Assembly (NCBI GenBank): GCA_023443045.1
Contig: JAEZWK010000033.1
Location: 1-64,000, forward strand
DNA from: Bacillota bacterium
GTDB lineage: Bacteria > Bacillota_A > Clostridia > Tissierellales > Peptoniphilaceae
Length of the DNA: 64,000 nt
Reading direction: 5' to 3'
The position numbers were made by a program, and so were the translations under genes. The notes below the pieces were generated by a model. The model had not been told where the DNA came from and searched no databases. It was given only the letters and a program-made list of their open reading frames with translations. Of this stretch, positions 26,025 to 34,853 are shown piece by piece. The first letter of the stretch is position 1. Each line of letters opens with the position of its first letter.

Positions 26025-27204
26025 TAGAAGTACGATTTACAAAATTCTAAAAGAAATTATTATTGATAACAAATATTCAAATATTGTTTTGAGAAATTAT
26101 AATATAAATAGTAGTATTTCTAAAAATATTTATGGTATTTTGGAAAGGAAAATTGAATTAGATTTTATTATTTCTAGGTATGTAAAAAAAATAAAAAATA
26201 GTCTAAAAATCTTTTTATATATAGCAATATATCAATTAAAATTTCTAGAGAAACAAGATTATGCTGTAATAAATGAAGTTGTCAATTTAGCGAAAAAAAT
26301 TAAAGGAAGAGAAAATTCAAACTTTATAAATGCTATATTGAGAAAAATTAATGAAGATATAAGAAATAATAGTATAAATATTGATGAAGAAAATATATTT
26401 TATTCGGTTACTCCATTCTTTTTAAATGAATTAAAAAAATATTATCCCAATGACTATAAAACAATTTTGGATGATTGTTTTGGTCCAAAACCAGTGCACC
26501 TATATATTTTAAAAAATTTTGAGAATATAAAAAATGTATTGAAAGAAAATAATATAAAATTTATAGAGGAAAAGAATTTTTTAATTGTAAATAACTATTC
26601 TCATGAAATTTTGAACGAGTTTTATGAGAATGGTGACTATACTATATTAGATTATTCAACTCATAGTATTCTAGATGTAATGCCTGATAATATAAATAAT
26701 ATTGTTGATTATTGCAGCGCACCAGGTGGTAAAAGCATACTGATTAAGTCAAATTATCCAAGTTGTAATTTATTGTGTATGGATGTAAATGAAGTAAGAC
26801 TTAATTTAATGAAAAATAATTTTAAAAGATTTAATTTTAAAAATATTGATTTTAAAATAAATGATGCTACCAATGGATATATAGAATCTGAACTGGCAAT
26901 ATTAGATTTACCATGTACAGGTTCAGGAGTGTTAGCCAGAAAACCTGAAATAAGGTATCGATTAGATAATAAAAATACTACAGAGCTTTTAAATATTCAA
27001 AGAGAAATAATTGACAATATTTGTAGTAAAACCAAAAAAGGTAATTATGTAATATTATCAACATGTTCTATTCTCAATTCAGAAAATGAACAAAATGTTG
27101 ATTATATTGTTGAAAAATACGGTTTTAATATATTAAAATCAAAAAAAGTTTTACCAACTAAAGAAAATGAGGGATTTTTTTGTGCGTTGATACAAAAGAT
27201 ATGA
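26017..27204 (+). CDS. rsmB: 16S rRNA (cytosine(967)-C(5))-methyltransferase
   Basis: 395 residues. The N-terminal NusB-like RNA-binding domain (about 1-130) has YAVINEVVNLAKK. The methyltransferase domain has YCSAPGGKS (SAM-binding), DLPCTGSGVLARKPEIRYR and STCSILNSENEQNV, which carry the two cysteines of the m5C mechanism. It methylates C967 of 16S rRNA. The neighbourhood fmt-rsmB-rlmN-prpC-prkC is standard in Bacillota. Confidence 0.95.
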   Translation: MDDRSTIYKILKEIIIDNKYSNIVLRNYNINSSISKNIYGILERKIELDFIISRYVKKIKNSLKIFLYIAIYQLKFLEKQDYAVINEVVNLAKKIKGRENSNFINAILRKINEDIRNNSINIDEENIFYSVTPFFLNELKKYYPNDYKTILDDCFGPKPVHLYILKNFENIKNVLKENNIKFIEEKNFLIVNNYSHEILNEFYENGDYTILDYSTHSILDVMPDNINNIVDYCSAPGGKSILIKSNYPSCNLLCMDVNEVRLNLMKNNFKRFNFKNIDFKINDATNGYIESELAILDLPCTGSGVLARKPEIRYRLDNKNTTELLNIQREIIDNICSKTKKGNYVILSTCSILNSENEQNVDYIVEKYGFNILKSKKVLPTKENEGFFCALIQKI

Positions 27205-28226
27205 TAGATTTAAAATCATTGACAATTAATTCCATGAGGGATTATTTAAAAGATTTAAGTCTTCCAAAATATAAAATCGAAAATATTTATACGAATATTC
27301 ACAAAAATAGAATTGACAATATAGATGAAATAACAACATTAAAAAAAGATGAAAGAGCTAATCTAAAGAAAATTTCATATTTAAGTAGCATAAAAGAAGT
27401 AGCTCAATTTAGAAGCAAAATTGATAACACAAAAAAGTACATTTTTGAATTTAATGACGGAGAATTAATAGAAACTGTATTTATGAAGCATTTTGACAGG
27501 AATACAATATGTATATCCTCTCAAGTAGGGTGCAGAATGGGTTGTATATTTTGCGCTTCAACAAAGGGCGGTTTAGCTAGAAATTTAACTTCAGGAGAAA
27601 TGTTGAATCAGATTTATTATATAGAAAAAGATAATAATGTAAATATTAACAACATAGTACTTATGGGACAAGGTGAACCGCTAGATAATTTTGATAATGT
27701 GGTTGATTTTTTGAATATTATAACATCGGAAAATGGTGCAAATAAAAGTATGAGAAAGATAACCTTATCTACATGTGGTTTAGTTGATAAAATATATAAA
27801 TTAGCTGATTTAAATTATCCTTTGACATTAGCGATTTCATTGCACAGAACAAATGATTGTGCTAGAAATGAATTAATGCCAATAAATAAAAGATATAATA
27901 TAAAATCTCTTATTGAATCAGCAGCTTATTATTTTAATAAAACTGGTAGGAGGGTATCATTTGAATACATGGTAATAGAAAATGAGAATGATTCGTCTGA
28001 AGATATAGAAGCATTAATAGAGATAATTGCAAAGACAAATGCACATTTAAATGTTCTAGAACTTAATCCCATCGAAGAATATAATAAAGATTCAAAAAAA
28101 GGAATTGGCAAGATATTTATTGATAGATTAAAAAAACACAATATAAATGCTACTTATAGAAAAAGTATGGGTAAAGATATAGAAGGAGCATGTGGTCAAT
28201 TAAGGAGAAAATTTAAAAATAATTGA
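27201..28226 (+). CDS. rlmN: 23S rRNA (adenine(2503)-C(2))-methyltransferase
   Basis: 341 residues from the ATG at 27201, which overlaps the rsmB stop (ATGA). A TTG at 27180 in frame would add seven residues and is less likely. The radical-SAM cluster is CRMGCIFC and the C-terminal catalytic Cys is in GACGQLRRK. MGQGEPLDN and SLHRTND are family segments. It methylates A2503 of 23S rRNA and A37 of some tRNAs with two SAM molecules. Eleven bases separate it from prpC. Confidence 0.96.
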   Translation: MIDLKSLTINSMRDYLKDLSLPKYKIENIYTNIHKNRIDNIDEITTLKKDERANLKKISYLSSIKEVAQFRSKIDNTKKYIFEFNDGELIETVFMKHFDRNTICISSQVGCRMGCIFCASTKGGLARNLTSGEMLNQIYYIEKDNNVNINNIVLMGQGEPLDNFDNVVDFLNIITSENGANKSMRKITLSTCGLVDKIYKLADLNYPLTLAISLHRTNDCARNELMPINKRYNIKSLIESAAYYFNKTGRRVSFEYMVIENENDSSEDIEALIEIIAKTNAHLNVLELNPIEEYNKDSKKGIGKIFIDRLKKHNINATYRKSMGKDIEGACGQLRRKFKNN

Positions 28227-28236
28227 AGAGGAGAGT

Positions 28237-28938
28237 ATGAAACACTATACAATAACTGATATAGGTAAAAAAAGAAAAAATAATGAAGATTCGCTATTAG
28301 TCAAAAAACAATCTGGATTTGATATAATGCTTATCTGTGATGGGATGGGAGGTCACAATTCTGGAGAAGTGGCTAGTAATATGGCTACCAATATTGTTGA
28401 TAGTTTTGATTTTGATGATAGCATAGATATCTTAAGTCAAATTAAAGCTTTGATTCAAAATATAAATATAAAAATATATTTGAAGAGTAAATCATCTCCC
28501 GATTTCAATAACATGGGTACGACATTTTCATTAGCAGTTGTTTACAATGAAAAATTATATATTGGTCATATAGGGGATAGTAGAATATATTCTATAGCTA
28601 ATGATAAAATTAATTTAATAACAGAAGATCATAGTTATGCTAATGTTTTAAAAAGTAGTGGAATCGAAGTGAAAAATAATGAATATAAAAATTTAATAGT
28701 AAAATCTGTTGGTACATCATCTGTAATAGATCCAGATTTAATTGAAATAGATCTAAAATGTACGCAGTTTATCTTTATGTGTACGGATGGAGTTACAAAT
28801 TATTTAACTGATGAAGAAATGTTAGAAATTATAACTAGAAATAGCGAAGAAAATATTCTAAAAGAGATGTTGGATATTTGTTTAGAACGTGGCGGAAATG
28901 ATAATATATCAGCAATTTTATCTGTGATTGGAGAATAA
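28237..28938 (+). CDS. prpC: PP2C-family Ser/Thr protein phosphatase (PrpC/Stp)
   Basis: 233 residues, the compact bacterial PP2C size. Metal-binding motifs are visible: NNEDS near the start, CDGMGGHNSGEVAS, GTTFSLAV, HIGDSRIYSI, and GGNDNISAIL at the end. It removes phosphate from Ser/Thr targets of the PrkC kinase, with two Mn/Mg ions. The stop is followed by prkC after one base, the conserved phosphatase-kinase pair. The ribosome binding site is GAGGAG. Confidence 0.95.
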   Translation: MKHYTITDIGKKRKNNEDSLLVKKQSGFDIMLICDGMGGHNSGEVASNMATNIVDSFDFDDSIDILSQIKALIQNINIKIYLKSKSSPDFNNMGTTFSLAVVYNEKLYIGHIGDSRIYSIANDKINLITEDHSYANVLKSSGIEVKNNEYKNLIVKSVGTSSVIDPDLIEIDLKCTQFIFMCTDGVTNYLTDEEMLEIITRNSEENILKEMLDICLERGGNDNISAILSVIGE

Positions 28939-28939
28939 T

Positions 28940-31024
28940 ATGGAAATCGGAAATTTATTTTTAAATAGATATGAAATAATCGAAAAAATTGGTGAGGGCG
29001 GAATGAGTTATGTTTATAAGGCTCATTGTAAAATCTTAGATAGATTTGTTGCCATCAAAATTCTAAAGGATGAATTTGTAGAAGATTCTGAATTTATTGC
29101 TAAGTTTTTAAGAGAAAGTAAAGCGGCTGCAAAGCTTAATCATCCCAATATTGTCGGAATATATGATTATCATGAAACTGTAACTGACGGAAAAACTACA
29201 TATGCTATAGTTATGGAATATGTAGAAGGTACAACTCTTAAAGATTTAATAAAGCAAAATGGCAAATTACCAGAAAATGAATGTATAGATCTTTCTTTAC
29301 AAATTTTAAATGCATTAAGAGAAGCGCACAGTCATGGAATAGTTCATAGAGATATTTCTCCACAAAATATCATAATAACTAAGAATAATATAGCAAAAGT
29401 AACTGACTTTGGAATCGCAAGAATAAGCAGTAGTCATACAATGACAACAACTATGGAAGCAATTGGTTCTGTATATTATTTTTCTCCTGAACAAGCAAGA
29501 GGTGCCTTTACTGATCAAAGAACTGATATATATTCTTTTGGTATTGTGCTATATGAAATGATAACAGGGCAAAGACCATTTACTGGTGAAAATCCAATAA
29601 CTATAGCAATGAAACATATTAACGATGAGATAACTTCTCCATCACAAATATGTGAAATTTCTCAAGAATTAGAAAGAGTTATATTTAAATGCACAGAAAA
29701 AAAACAAGCATCTAGATTTCAAAATGTAAATGAGATTATTACTATTTTAAAATCTCTTAAAAATGGCGGTAGAACATATTTAAGTTCAGATGAAATAGAT
29801 GATTATTTGGATAAAACTCAATTGATTCCTGAAGATAGTTTGAATGAGATTTTAAATTACGAAAAAAACAAAAAGAAAGAAAAAGAACAAACTAAAAATA
29901 ACAAAAATTCTTTATTTATTGTAGATGCTAATGAATCTGATGATAATAAGGAAGAAAATGTAAAGAGCGGCGAGGATATTAAAATAAAAAATATGAACGA
30001 AAAAAGAAATAAAATTAGTTTTATACCGATTGTATTAGGTATTTTAGTTGCTTTTTTAATAACTACAGGTGTTTTTATTGGTTTAAATTATTTTTCAAAG
30101 AACATGGATTCAGTTAGTAGCAAAAATATTGTAATGCCTAGTTTAATTGGAAAAAGTGTGGAAGATGCAGAAAAAATATTAAAAGAATATGATATAAAAT
30201 TAGAAGTAGAAAGAACAATCAGTGATAGCTCAAGAGAAAATGGAATTACGAATCAAAAACCACAACCAAATATAGAAGTAAAAACTGGTTCTGTTGTATA
30301 TGTAACTGTAAATAACAGTAATAAATCAAATGCTTCTAATGAATCTAGTGAAAAGATTGCTGAAAATTATATCGGAAAGAATATAGAAGATGTCAAAAAT
30401 ATGCTTATAGCAAGTGGTATTAATGTTGAAACAACTTATGTAGAAAATAAAGAGACTGAAAAAGATACAATTATTAATCAAAACCCACCTGCAGGTGAAA
30501 AAATATTAAATAATACAATAAAATTTGAATTATCTTCAGGGGAAGATAGTGAAAAGGCCACCATGCCAAATATAGTTGGGTTAAATGTTGAAGAAGCTAA
30601 AAAGATATTAAATGAAAAAGGCTTAAATACAATTTCTTTAGTTTATCAATTTTCAGATGAAACAGAAAAAGATATAGTTATGTCACAAACTGTCCAAGCA
30701 AATACAGAAATTAGTAAAGATACAACTATAGAAATTACTGTATCTAAGGGTAAAGAAGAAAATGTAAACCTCACAGAGCCAAATACTGACACAAATAGTA
30801 ATACTGCAGTGTTTAGTCTATCATTAAAAGTTCCTCAGGAAAAAGAAGAAACACTTATTCAATTGGTGAGAGATGTAAACGGCGAAAAAACGACAGTTTA
30901 TGAAAAAAATCATACAAAAGACGAGGAATTCATTTATATATTATTAGAAGATCAACCTGTTGGATCCATAATTGAATTATATTATGATGGAATTTTACAA
31001 AGTGATTATGTAGTAGAGGGATAA
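28940..31024 (+). CDS. prkC: PASTA-domain Ser/Thr protein kinase PrkC (Stk1)
   Basis: 694 residues. The kinase domain (about 10-270) has IGEGGMSYVYKA, the VAIKILK lysine, and DFG. The catalytic loop reads HRDISPQN (136-143), with Ser140 where most Hanks kinases have Lys. A membrane helix lies at about 358-385. Three PASTA repeats follow at about 396-463, 474-538 and 539-607, and an immunoglobulin-like C-terminal domain at 620-694. PASTA kinases sense muropeptides or lipid II and control wall synthesis and growth. The ATG at 28940 follows GGAG at 28929-28932. Confidence 0.95.
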   Translation: MEIGNLFLNRYEIIEKIGEGGMSYVYKAHCKILDRFVAIKILKDEFVEDSEFIAKFLRESKAAAKLNHPNIVGIYDYHETVTDGKTTYAIVMEYVEGTTLKDLIKQNGKLPENECIDLSLQILNALREAHSHGIVHRDISPQNIIITKNNIAKVTDFGIARISSSHTMTTTMEAIGSVYYFSPEQARGAFTDQRTDIYSFGIVLYEMITGQRPFTGENPITIAMKHINDEITSPSQICEISQELERVIFKCTEKKQASRFQNVNEIITILKSLKNGGRTYLSSDEIDDYLDKTQLIPEDSLNEILNYEKNKKKEKEQTKNNKNSLFIVDANESDDNKEENVKSGEDIKIKNMNEKRNKISFIPIVLGILVAFLITTGVFIGLNYFSKNMDSVSSKNIVMPSLIGKSVEDAEKILKEYDIKLEVERTISDSSRENGITNQKPQPNIEVKTGSVVYVTVNNSNKSNASNESSEKIAENYIGKNIEDVKNMLIASGINVETTYVENKETEKDTIINQNPPAGEKILNNTIKFELSSGEDSEKATMPNIVGLNVEEAKKILNEKGLNTISLVYQFSDETEKDIVMSQTVQANTEISKDTTIEITVSKGKEENVNLTEPNTDTNSNTAVFSLSLKVPQEKEETLIQLVRDVNGEKTTVYEKNHTKDEEFIYILLEDQPVGSIIELYYDGILQSDYVVEG

Positions 31025-31884
31025 TGAAATTAAAAATAATTAGAGTTACTGGTGGCATTTTTATAGCTACTGATGGAATTAAAAATTATAGTATCATATC
31101 TCCTGGAAAAATAAAAAAACAATATACTTTACTTGTTGGTGATGAAGTATCTGTTTATAAATCTGAAGATCAGTATATAATTGAAGAAGTATTCCCTAGA
31201 AAAAATGAACTATATAGACCTAAATGTGCAAATATTGACTATTTTATATTAATACAATCCATATTAGAACCATATTTTGATCGAATATTAGTAGATAAAT
31301 TATTAGTCTATTCATTTATAAATAATATTATTCCAATAATTGTATTAACAAAAAGTGACTTAAATTCTGATATGGCTGATAAAATAAAATATGAATATAC
31401 TAATTATGGATATAATGTATTTAAGAGTGAAATAGATAATTTATATGAATCGGATAAATTTTTAGAGATGATTCATAATAAAACAGTTGTATTAGCTGGT
31501 AATAGCGGTGTTGGAAAAAGTACCTTATTAAACAATCTTAGTGGAGATGTAAACCAAAAAACAAACTCAATTAGTGATAAATTAGGTAGAGGTAAACACA
31601 CGACAAGACATTGTGAAGCGTTTACAATAAATAAAACCCTTATAATAGATACGCCAGGATTTTCATCATTTAGTTTAAATGAACTGCCAGAAGGAAAATA
31701 TTTATCTGAATATTTTTTAGAAATGGATAAATATAGTAATAAATGCAAATTTAAACCATGTTCACATATTCATGAACCCGAGTGTTATATAAAAAAAATG
31801 GTAGAAAATGGTGAAATTACTCAAGAAAGATACTTATCGTATAAAAAGATTTTGGATGAACTAGAAAAAAGGAGGATGTCATGA
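31024..31884 (+). CDS. rsgA: Ribosome small-subunit-dependent GTPase RsgA
   Basis: 286 residues. N-terminal OB fold, then a circularly permuted GTPase in the order G4 (LTKSDLN), G1 (GNSGVGKSTLLN) and G3 (DTPGFSSF), and a C-terminal zinc site (CKFKPCSHIHEPEC). It checks late maturation of the 30S subunit. It is coupled to prkC by a one-base overlap and to rpe by 4 bases. Confidence 0.96.
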   Translation: MKLKIIRVTGGIFIATDGIKNYSIISPGKIKKQYTLLVGDEVSVYKSEDQYIIEEVFPRKNELYRPKCANIDYFILIQSILEPYFDRILVDKLLVYSFINNIIPIIVLTKSDLNSDMADKIKYEYTNYGYNVFKSEIDNLYESDKFLEMIHNKTVVLAGNSGVGKSTLLNNLSGDVNQKTNSISDKLGRGKHTTRHCEAFTINKTLIIDTPGFSSFSLNELPEGKYLSEYFLEMDKYSNKCKFKPCSHIHEPECYIKKMVENGEITQERYLSYKKILDELEKRRMS

Positions 31885-32516
31885 TAGCTCCTAGCATATT
31901 AAGTGCTAATTTTTGGAATTTAGGAGAAGATATTAATTTATTAAAAAAATTAGGGGTAAAACTACTTCATATGGATGTAATGGATGGTAATTTTGTACCA
32001 AACATTAGTTATGGACCGATGATATTAGAATTTATAAAAAATAATTCTGACCTAAAAATGGATGCACATCTAATGATTCAAGAACCGTCAAGATATTTGG
32101 ATAAATTTATCGATCTAGACTTAGAATATCTCACAATTCATTATGAAGCTGCAAAACATGTAGATAGAGATTTGACATATATAAGAAATAAAGGTATTAA
32201 ATCGGGTATAGCATTAAATCCAGGAACACATCCTGAAGTTTTAGAGTATATATATGATAAGTTGGATTTAGTATTGATTATGACGGTAAATCCAGGTTTT
32301 GGTGGTCAAAAATTTATTGAAAGTGGACTACGAAAAATAGAATATGTAAAAAATAGAATTGTAAACTTAGGACTTGATATAAAATTAGAAGTTGATGGAG
32401 GAGTAAATCCGTCTAATATAAAACAAATTTATAATTCTGGTGCTGATATCGTAGTTTGTGGATCTTCTTTATTTAATGGAAACATTGAAAATAATTATAA
32501 ACAATTAATCAGATAA
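31881..32516 (+). CDS. rpe: Ribulose-phosphate 3-epimerase
   Basis: 211 residues. Family boxes MAPSILSA-like start (MIAPSILSANFWN), HMDVMDGNFVPNISYGP, LMIQEP, MTVNPGFGGQKFI and EVDGGVNPSN. The metal site uses the His and Asp of HMDVMDG, the later His of HLM and the Asp of VDGG. It interconverts ribulose-5-phosphate and xylulose-5-phosphate. It is the last gene of the long gmk-to-rpe run and is followed by a terminator shared with rpmB. Confidence 0.96.
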   Translation: MIAPSILSANFWNLGEDINLLKKLGVKLLHMDVMDGNFVPNISYGPMILEFIKNNSDLKMDAHLMIQEPSRYLDKFIDLDLEYLTIHYEAAKHVDRDLTYIRNKGIKSGIALNPGTHPEVLEYIYDKLDLVLIMTVNPGFGGQKFIESGLRKIEYVKNRIVNLGLDIKLEVDGGVNPSNIKQIYNSGADIVVCGSSLFNGNIENNYKQLIR

Positions 32517-32523
32517 AAAAAAT

Positions 32524-32547
32524 AAACACTCTTAAATGAGTGTTTTT
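32524..32547. terminator. Bidirectional terminator between rpe and rpmB
   Basis: Stem AACACTC at 32525-32531 with GAGTGTT at 32538-32544 and loop TTAAAT, followed by T on the plus strand. The A-rich run before it gives a T-tract on the minus strand, so it can end both convergent genes. Confidence 0.85.
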
Positions 32548-32571
32548 AATTGCAATTAAAAATTTATTAAA

Positions 32572-32760
32572 TTAGTCTCTTTCAAAACTTAATCTTTTTA
32601 AACATGAGGTACAAATACTAATTCTAGTAGGAGTTCCTTCGTTATCGATTTTAATTCTTCTTAAATTTGGAGCCCAAGATCTAGGAGTTTTACGCATTGA
32701 GTGACTTACTTTTTTACCAAAAACTCTACCTTTTCCACAAATTTCGCAAATTCTAGCCAT
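32572..32760 (-). CDS. rpmB: 50S ribosomal protein L28
   Basis: 62 residues with the L28 pattern: CEICGKG at the start, SMRKTPRSWAPNLRRI in the middle, and CTSCLK near the end. Both CxxC pairs are present, so it is the zinc-binding form. It is a single minus-strand gene with its own promoter and AAGGAGG, divergent from the asp23-like gene. This place next to the asp23-fakA pair is conserved in Bacillota. Confidence 0.97.
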   Translation of the reverse strand: MARICEICGKGRVFGKKVSHSMRKTPRSWAPNLRRIKIDNEGTPTRISICTSCLKRLSFERD

Positions 32761-32789
32761 AATTCCACCTCCTTAATGATTACCTATAT

Positions 32790-32818
32790 ATTTTATACTA
32801 ATTAGAAACAAAAATCAA
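32790..32818 (-). promoter_or_regulatory. Promoter of rpmB
   Basis: On the minus strand TTGATT (complement of 32813-32818), a 17-base spacer and TAAAAT (complement of 32790-32795). It is placed about 30 bases before the rpmB ATG. Confidence 0.65.
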
Positions 32819-32840
32819 CATTTTTTTTAAATTTGTTTTT

Positions 32841-32869
32841 TTGATATTTTTTTAAAAATATGATAAAAT
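32841..32869 (+). promoter_or_regulatory. Promoter of the asp23-like/fakA unit
   Basis: TTGATA at 32841-32846, a 17-base spacer and TAAAAT at 32864-32869. It lies 35 bases before the ATG at 32904. Confidence 0.65.
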
Positions 32870-32903
32870 ATATTGATTAAATTATCGAAATAGGAGGATG
32901 CTA

Positions 32904-33263
32904 ATGGGAATTTATTTTGATAATGAATTTGGTAAAATAAATATTAGTGATTCAGTTATTGCCGCTATAACAGGTATGTGCGCTATGGAAACATATGGAA
33001 TTGTAGGGATGAGTAGCAAGAGTACTGCAGATGGATTATTTGAATTGCTAAAATTTGATAATCTCAGTAAAGGGATTAAAGTAAATTCTGAAAATGGAAT
33101 TTGCAATATTGATGTTTATGTTATTATCGAATATGGAATTAATATTGTAACAGTTGCTAATAATTTAATTGAAAAAGCAAAATTCAATATAGAAAAATAT
33201 ACTGACTTGAAGGTTGAAAATATCAATTTACATGTTCAAGGAATACGTACAGGAAGGAAATAG
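32904..33263 (+). CDS. Asp23/Gls24 family envelope stress response protein (YloU-like)
   Basis: 119 residues, a single Asp23 domain: ISDSVIAAITGMCAMETYGIV, NIDVYVIIEYGINI, and VNLHVQGI-like C-terminus. These small proteins are membrane-associated through partners and linked to envelope stress; the biochemical role is not known. The ATG at 32904 is 6 bases after AGGAGG, preferred to an ATG at 32898 that abuts it. It precedes fakA by 3 bases, as yloU precedes yloV in Bacillus. Confidence 0.9.
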   Translation: MGIYFDNEFGKINISDSVIAAITGMCAMETYGIVGMSSKSTADGLFELLKFDNLSKGIKVNSENGICNIDVYVIIEYGINIVTVANNLIEKAKFNIEKYTDLKVENINLHVQGIRTGRK

Positions 33264-33266
33264 TTA

Positions 33267-34826
33267 ATGATAAATGCAAGTATGTTAAAAAATGCTTTAA
33301 AAAATGCATTGGCAAATTTGGAAGCTAATAAGGAATATGTTAATTCATTAAATGTGTTTCCCGTACCAGATGGGGATACTGGAACAAATATGTACTTGAC
33401 TTTGAAGTCAGCATATCAAAATATTTCTGAGATAAATTCTAGCTCATGTTCAGAAATCTCAAAATTGGCAAGTAAAGGTGCTCTAATGGGGGCTAGAGGA
33501 AATTCTGGTGTTATTTTGAGTCAAATTTTACGTGGTTTTTCTAAAGGTATTGGTGATGCTGTTGATATCGATATAAGGACTTTGTTAAATGCTTTTGTAG
33601 AAGCTCATAATGTTAGTTATAAAGCAGTAATGAAACCTACTGAAGGCACAATTTTAACTGTAATTAGATTCATTAGTGAACATTTACAAAAGAATCAAAA
33701 AAAATATAGTTCTTGGGAAAGTATTTTTGATGAGGCTCTAGAAATTGGACAAATAGCATTAGATAAAACCCCAGAGTTATTACCTGTTTTAAAAGAAGCC
33801 GGTGTTGTGGATGCAGGTGGTCAAGGATTATTATTTATAATTAAAGGAATGTATGATGGCTTGTTGGGAAAAGAAGCTAATTATACACAGAGTTTTGAAG
33901 TTGATAATGATAAATTAATACATGATAATCCATATCGTGCAATTTTCAATATAAATAACAATTCTATAGATGTTGAGTCTTTGAAAGAAATGTTAGATTT
34001 TTGTTCTATTATTAATTCTATAGATAAATTTAACACATCTGTAAGGATTGATTTAAATACAAATGATTTATCTAAAGTTTTTAAAGTTGCACATAAATAT
34101 GGTGATTTAACAAATTTTGAAATCAAGAATCAACTTATTGACGATGTAGATAATGAAATTTCTGAACACAAAAAATATGGGTTTATAACTGTTTGTGCTG
34201 GAGAAGGATTACATGAATTGTTTAAAGATTTACAAGTTGATCAAGTAGTAACCGGTGGCCAGACTATGAATCCTAGTGTTGAAGATTTTTTAAAATGTAT
34301 AAAGAAAATAAATGCAGATAATATTTTTATACTACCTAATAATTCAAATATTATTATGACTGCTGAAAATGCAGCCGAAATTTCTGATAAAAATATCATC
34401 GTTATACCTACAAAAACAATTCCTCAAGGTATTAATGTTATGATAAATTATGATCCAGAAAATGATGTAGATTCTTTAGTTGAAATTTTTAACGAATCTA
34501 TAAATACCGTTAAAAGTATTTCAATAACTAAAGCTGTAAGAAATACAAATATTGATGGGATAGATATTAAAGAAGCTGATTATATGGCTATATTGGATAA
34601 AAAAATTATTACAAGTAATGAGGATAGAATTAGTACTTTAAATAAAGCAATTGAGTTAGCTATTGACGATAATACAAGTATAATAACTATAATAAAAGGT
34701 GAAGATGTAAGTGATTTAGATTTTGAAAATGAAGTTAAGAGTTTAGAAGATAAATTTGTAGATATAGAATTTGAAAAAGTCATTGGTAATCAGCCTGTCT
34801 ATGATTATCTAATTTCTATTGAATAA
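33267..34826 (+). CDS. fakA: Fatty acid kinase catalytic subunit FakA (DAK2-domain, YloV-like)
   Basis: 519 residues. The N-terminal DAK2 kinase domain (about 1-200) has VFPVPDGDTGTNMYLT with the Asp cluster for Mg-ATP, then GARGNSGVILSQ and GVVDAGGQGLLF. A linker and the FakA C-terminal domain (about 310-519) follow, with GGQTMNPSVEDFL and LPNNSNIIMTAENAA. FakA phosphorylates fatty acids held by FakB; acyl-phosphate then feeds PlsY or PlsX, both in this window. No fakB is seen here. A terminator-like hairpin follows directly. Confidence 0.93.
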   Translation: MINASMLKNALKNALANLEANKEYVNSLNVFPVPDGDTGTNMYLTLKSAYQNISEINSSSCSEISKLASKGALMGARGNSGVILSQILRGFSKGIGDAVDIDIRTLLNAFVEAHNVSYKAVMKPTEGTILTVIRFISEHLQKNQKKYSSWESIFDEALEIGQIALDKTPELLPVLKEAGVVDAGGQGLLFIIKGMYDGLLGKEANYTQSFEVDNDKLIHDNPYRAIFNINNNSIDVESLKEMLDFCSIINSIDKFNTSVRIDLNTNDLSKVFKVAHKYGDLTNFEIKNQLIDDVDNEISEHKKYGFITVCAGEGLHELFKDLQVDQVVTGGQTMNPSVEDFLKCIKKINADNIFILPNNSNIIMTAENAAEISDKNIIVIPTKTIPQGINVMINYDPENDVDSLVEIFNESINTVKSISITKAVRNTNIDGIDIKEADYMAILDKKIITSNEDRISTLNKAIELAIDDNTSIITIIKGEDVSDLDFENEVKSLEDKFVDIEFEKVIGNQPVYDYLISIE

Positions 34827-34853
34827 GCTCCTTAGTTGGAGCTGTGTTTTTTT
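34826..34853 (+). terminator. Terminator-like hairpin after fakA that also contains the recG ribosome binding site
   Basis: Stem AGCTCC at 34826-34831 with GGAGCT at 34838-34843, loop TTAGTT, then GTG and seven T. The recG ATG follows immediately at 34854. The only GGAG upstream of recG (34838-34841) is inside the descending arm. Confidence 0.7.
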
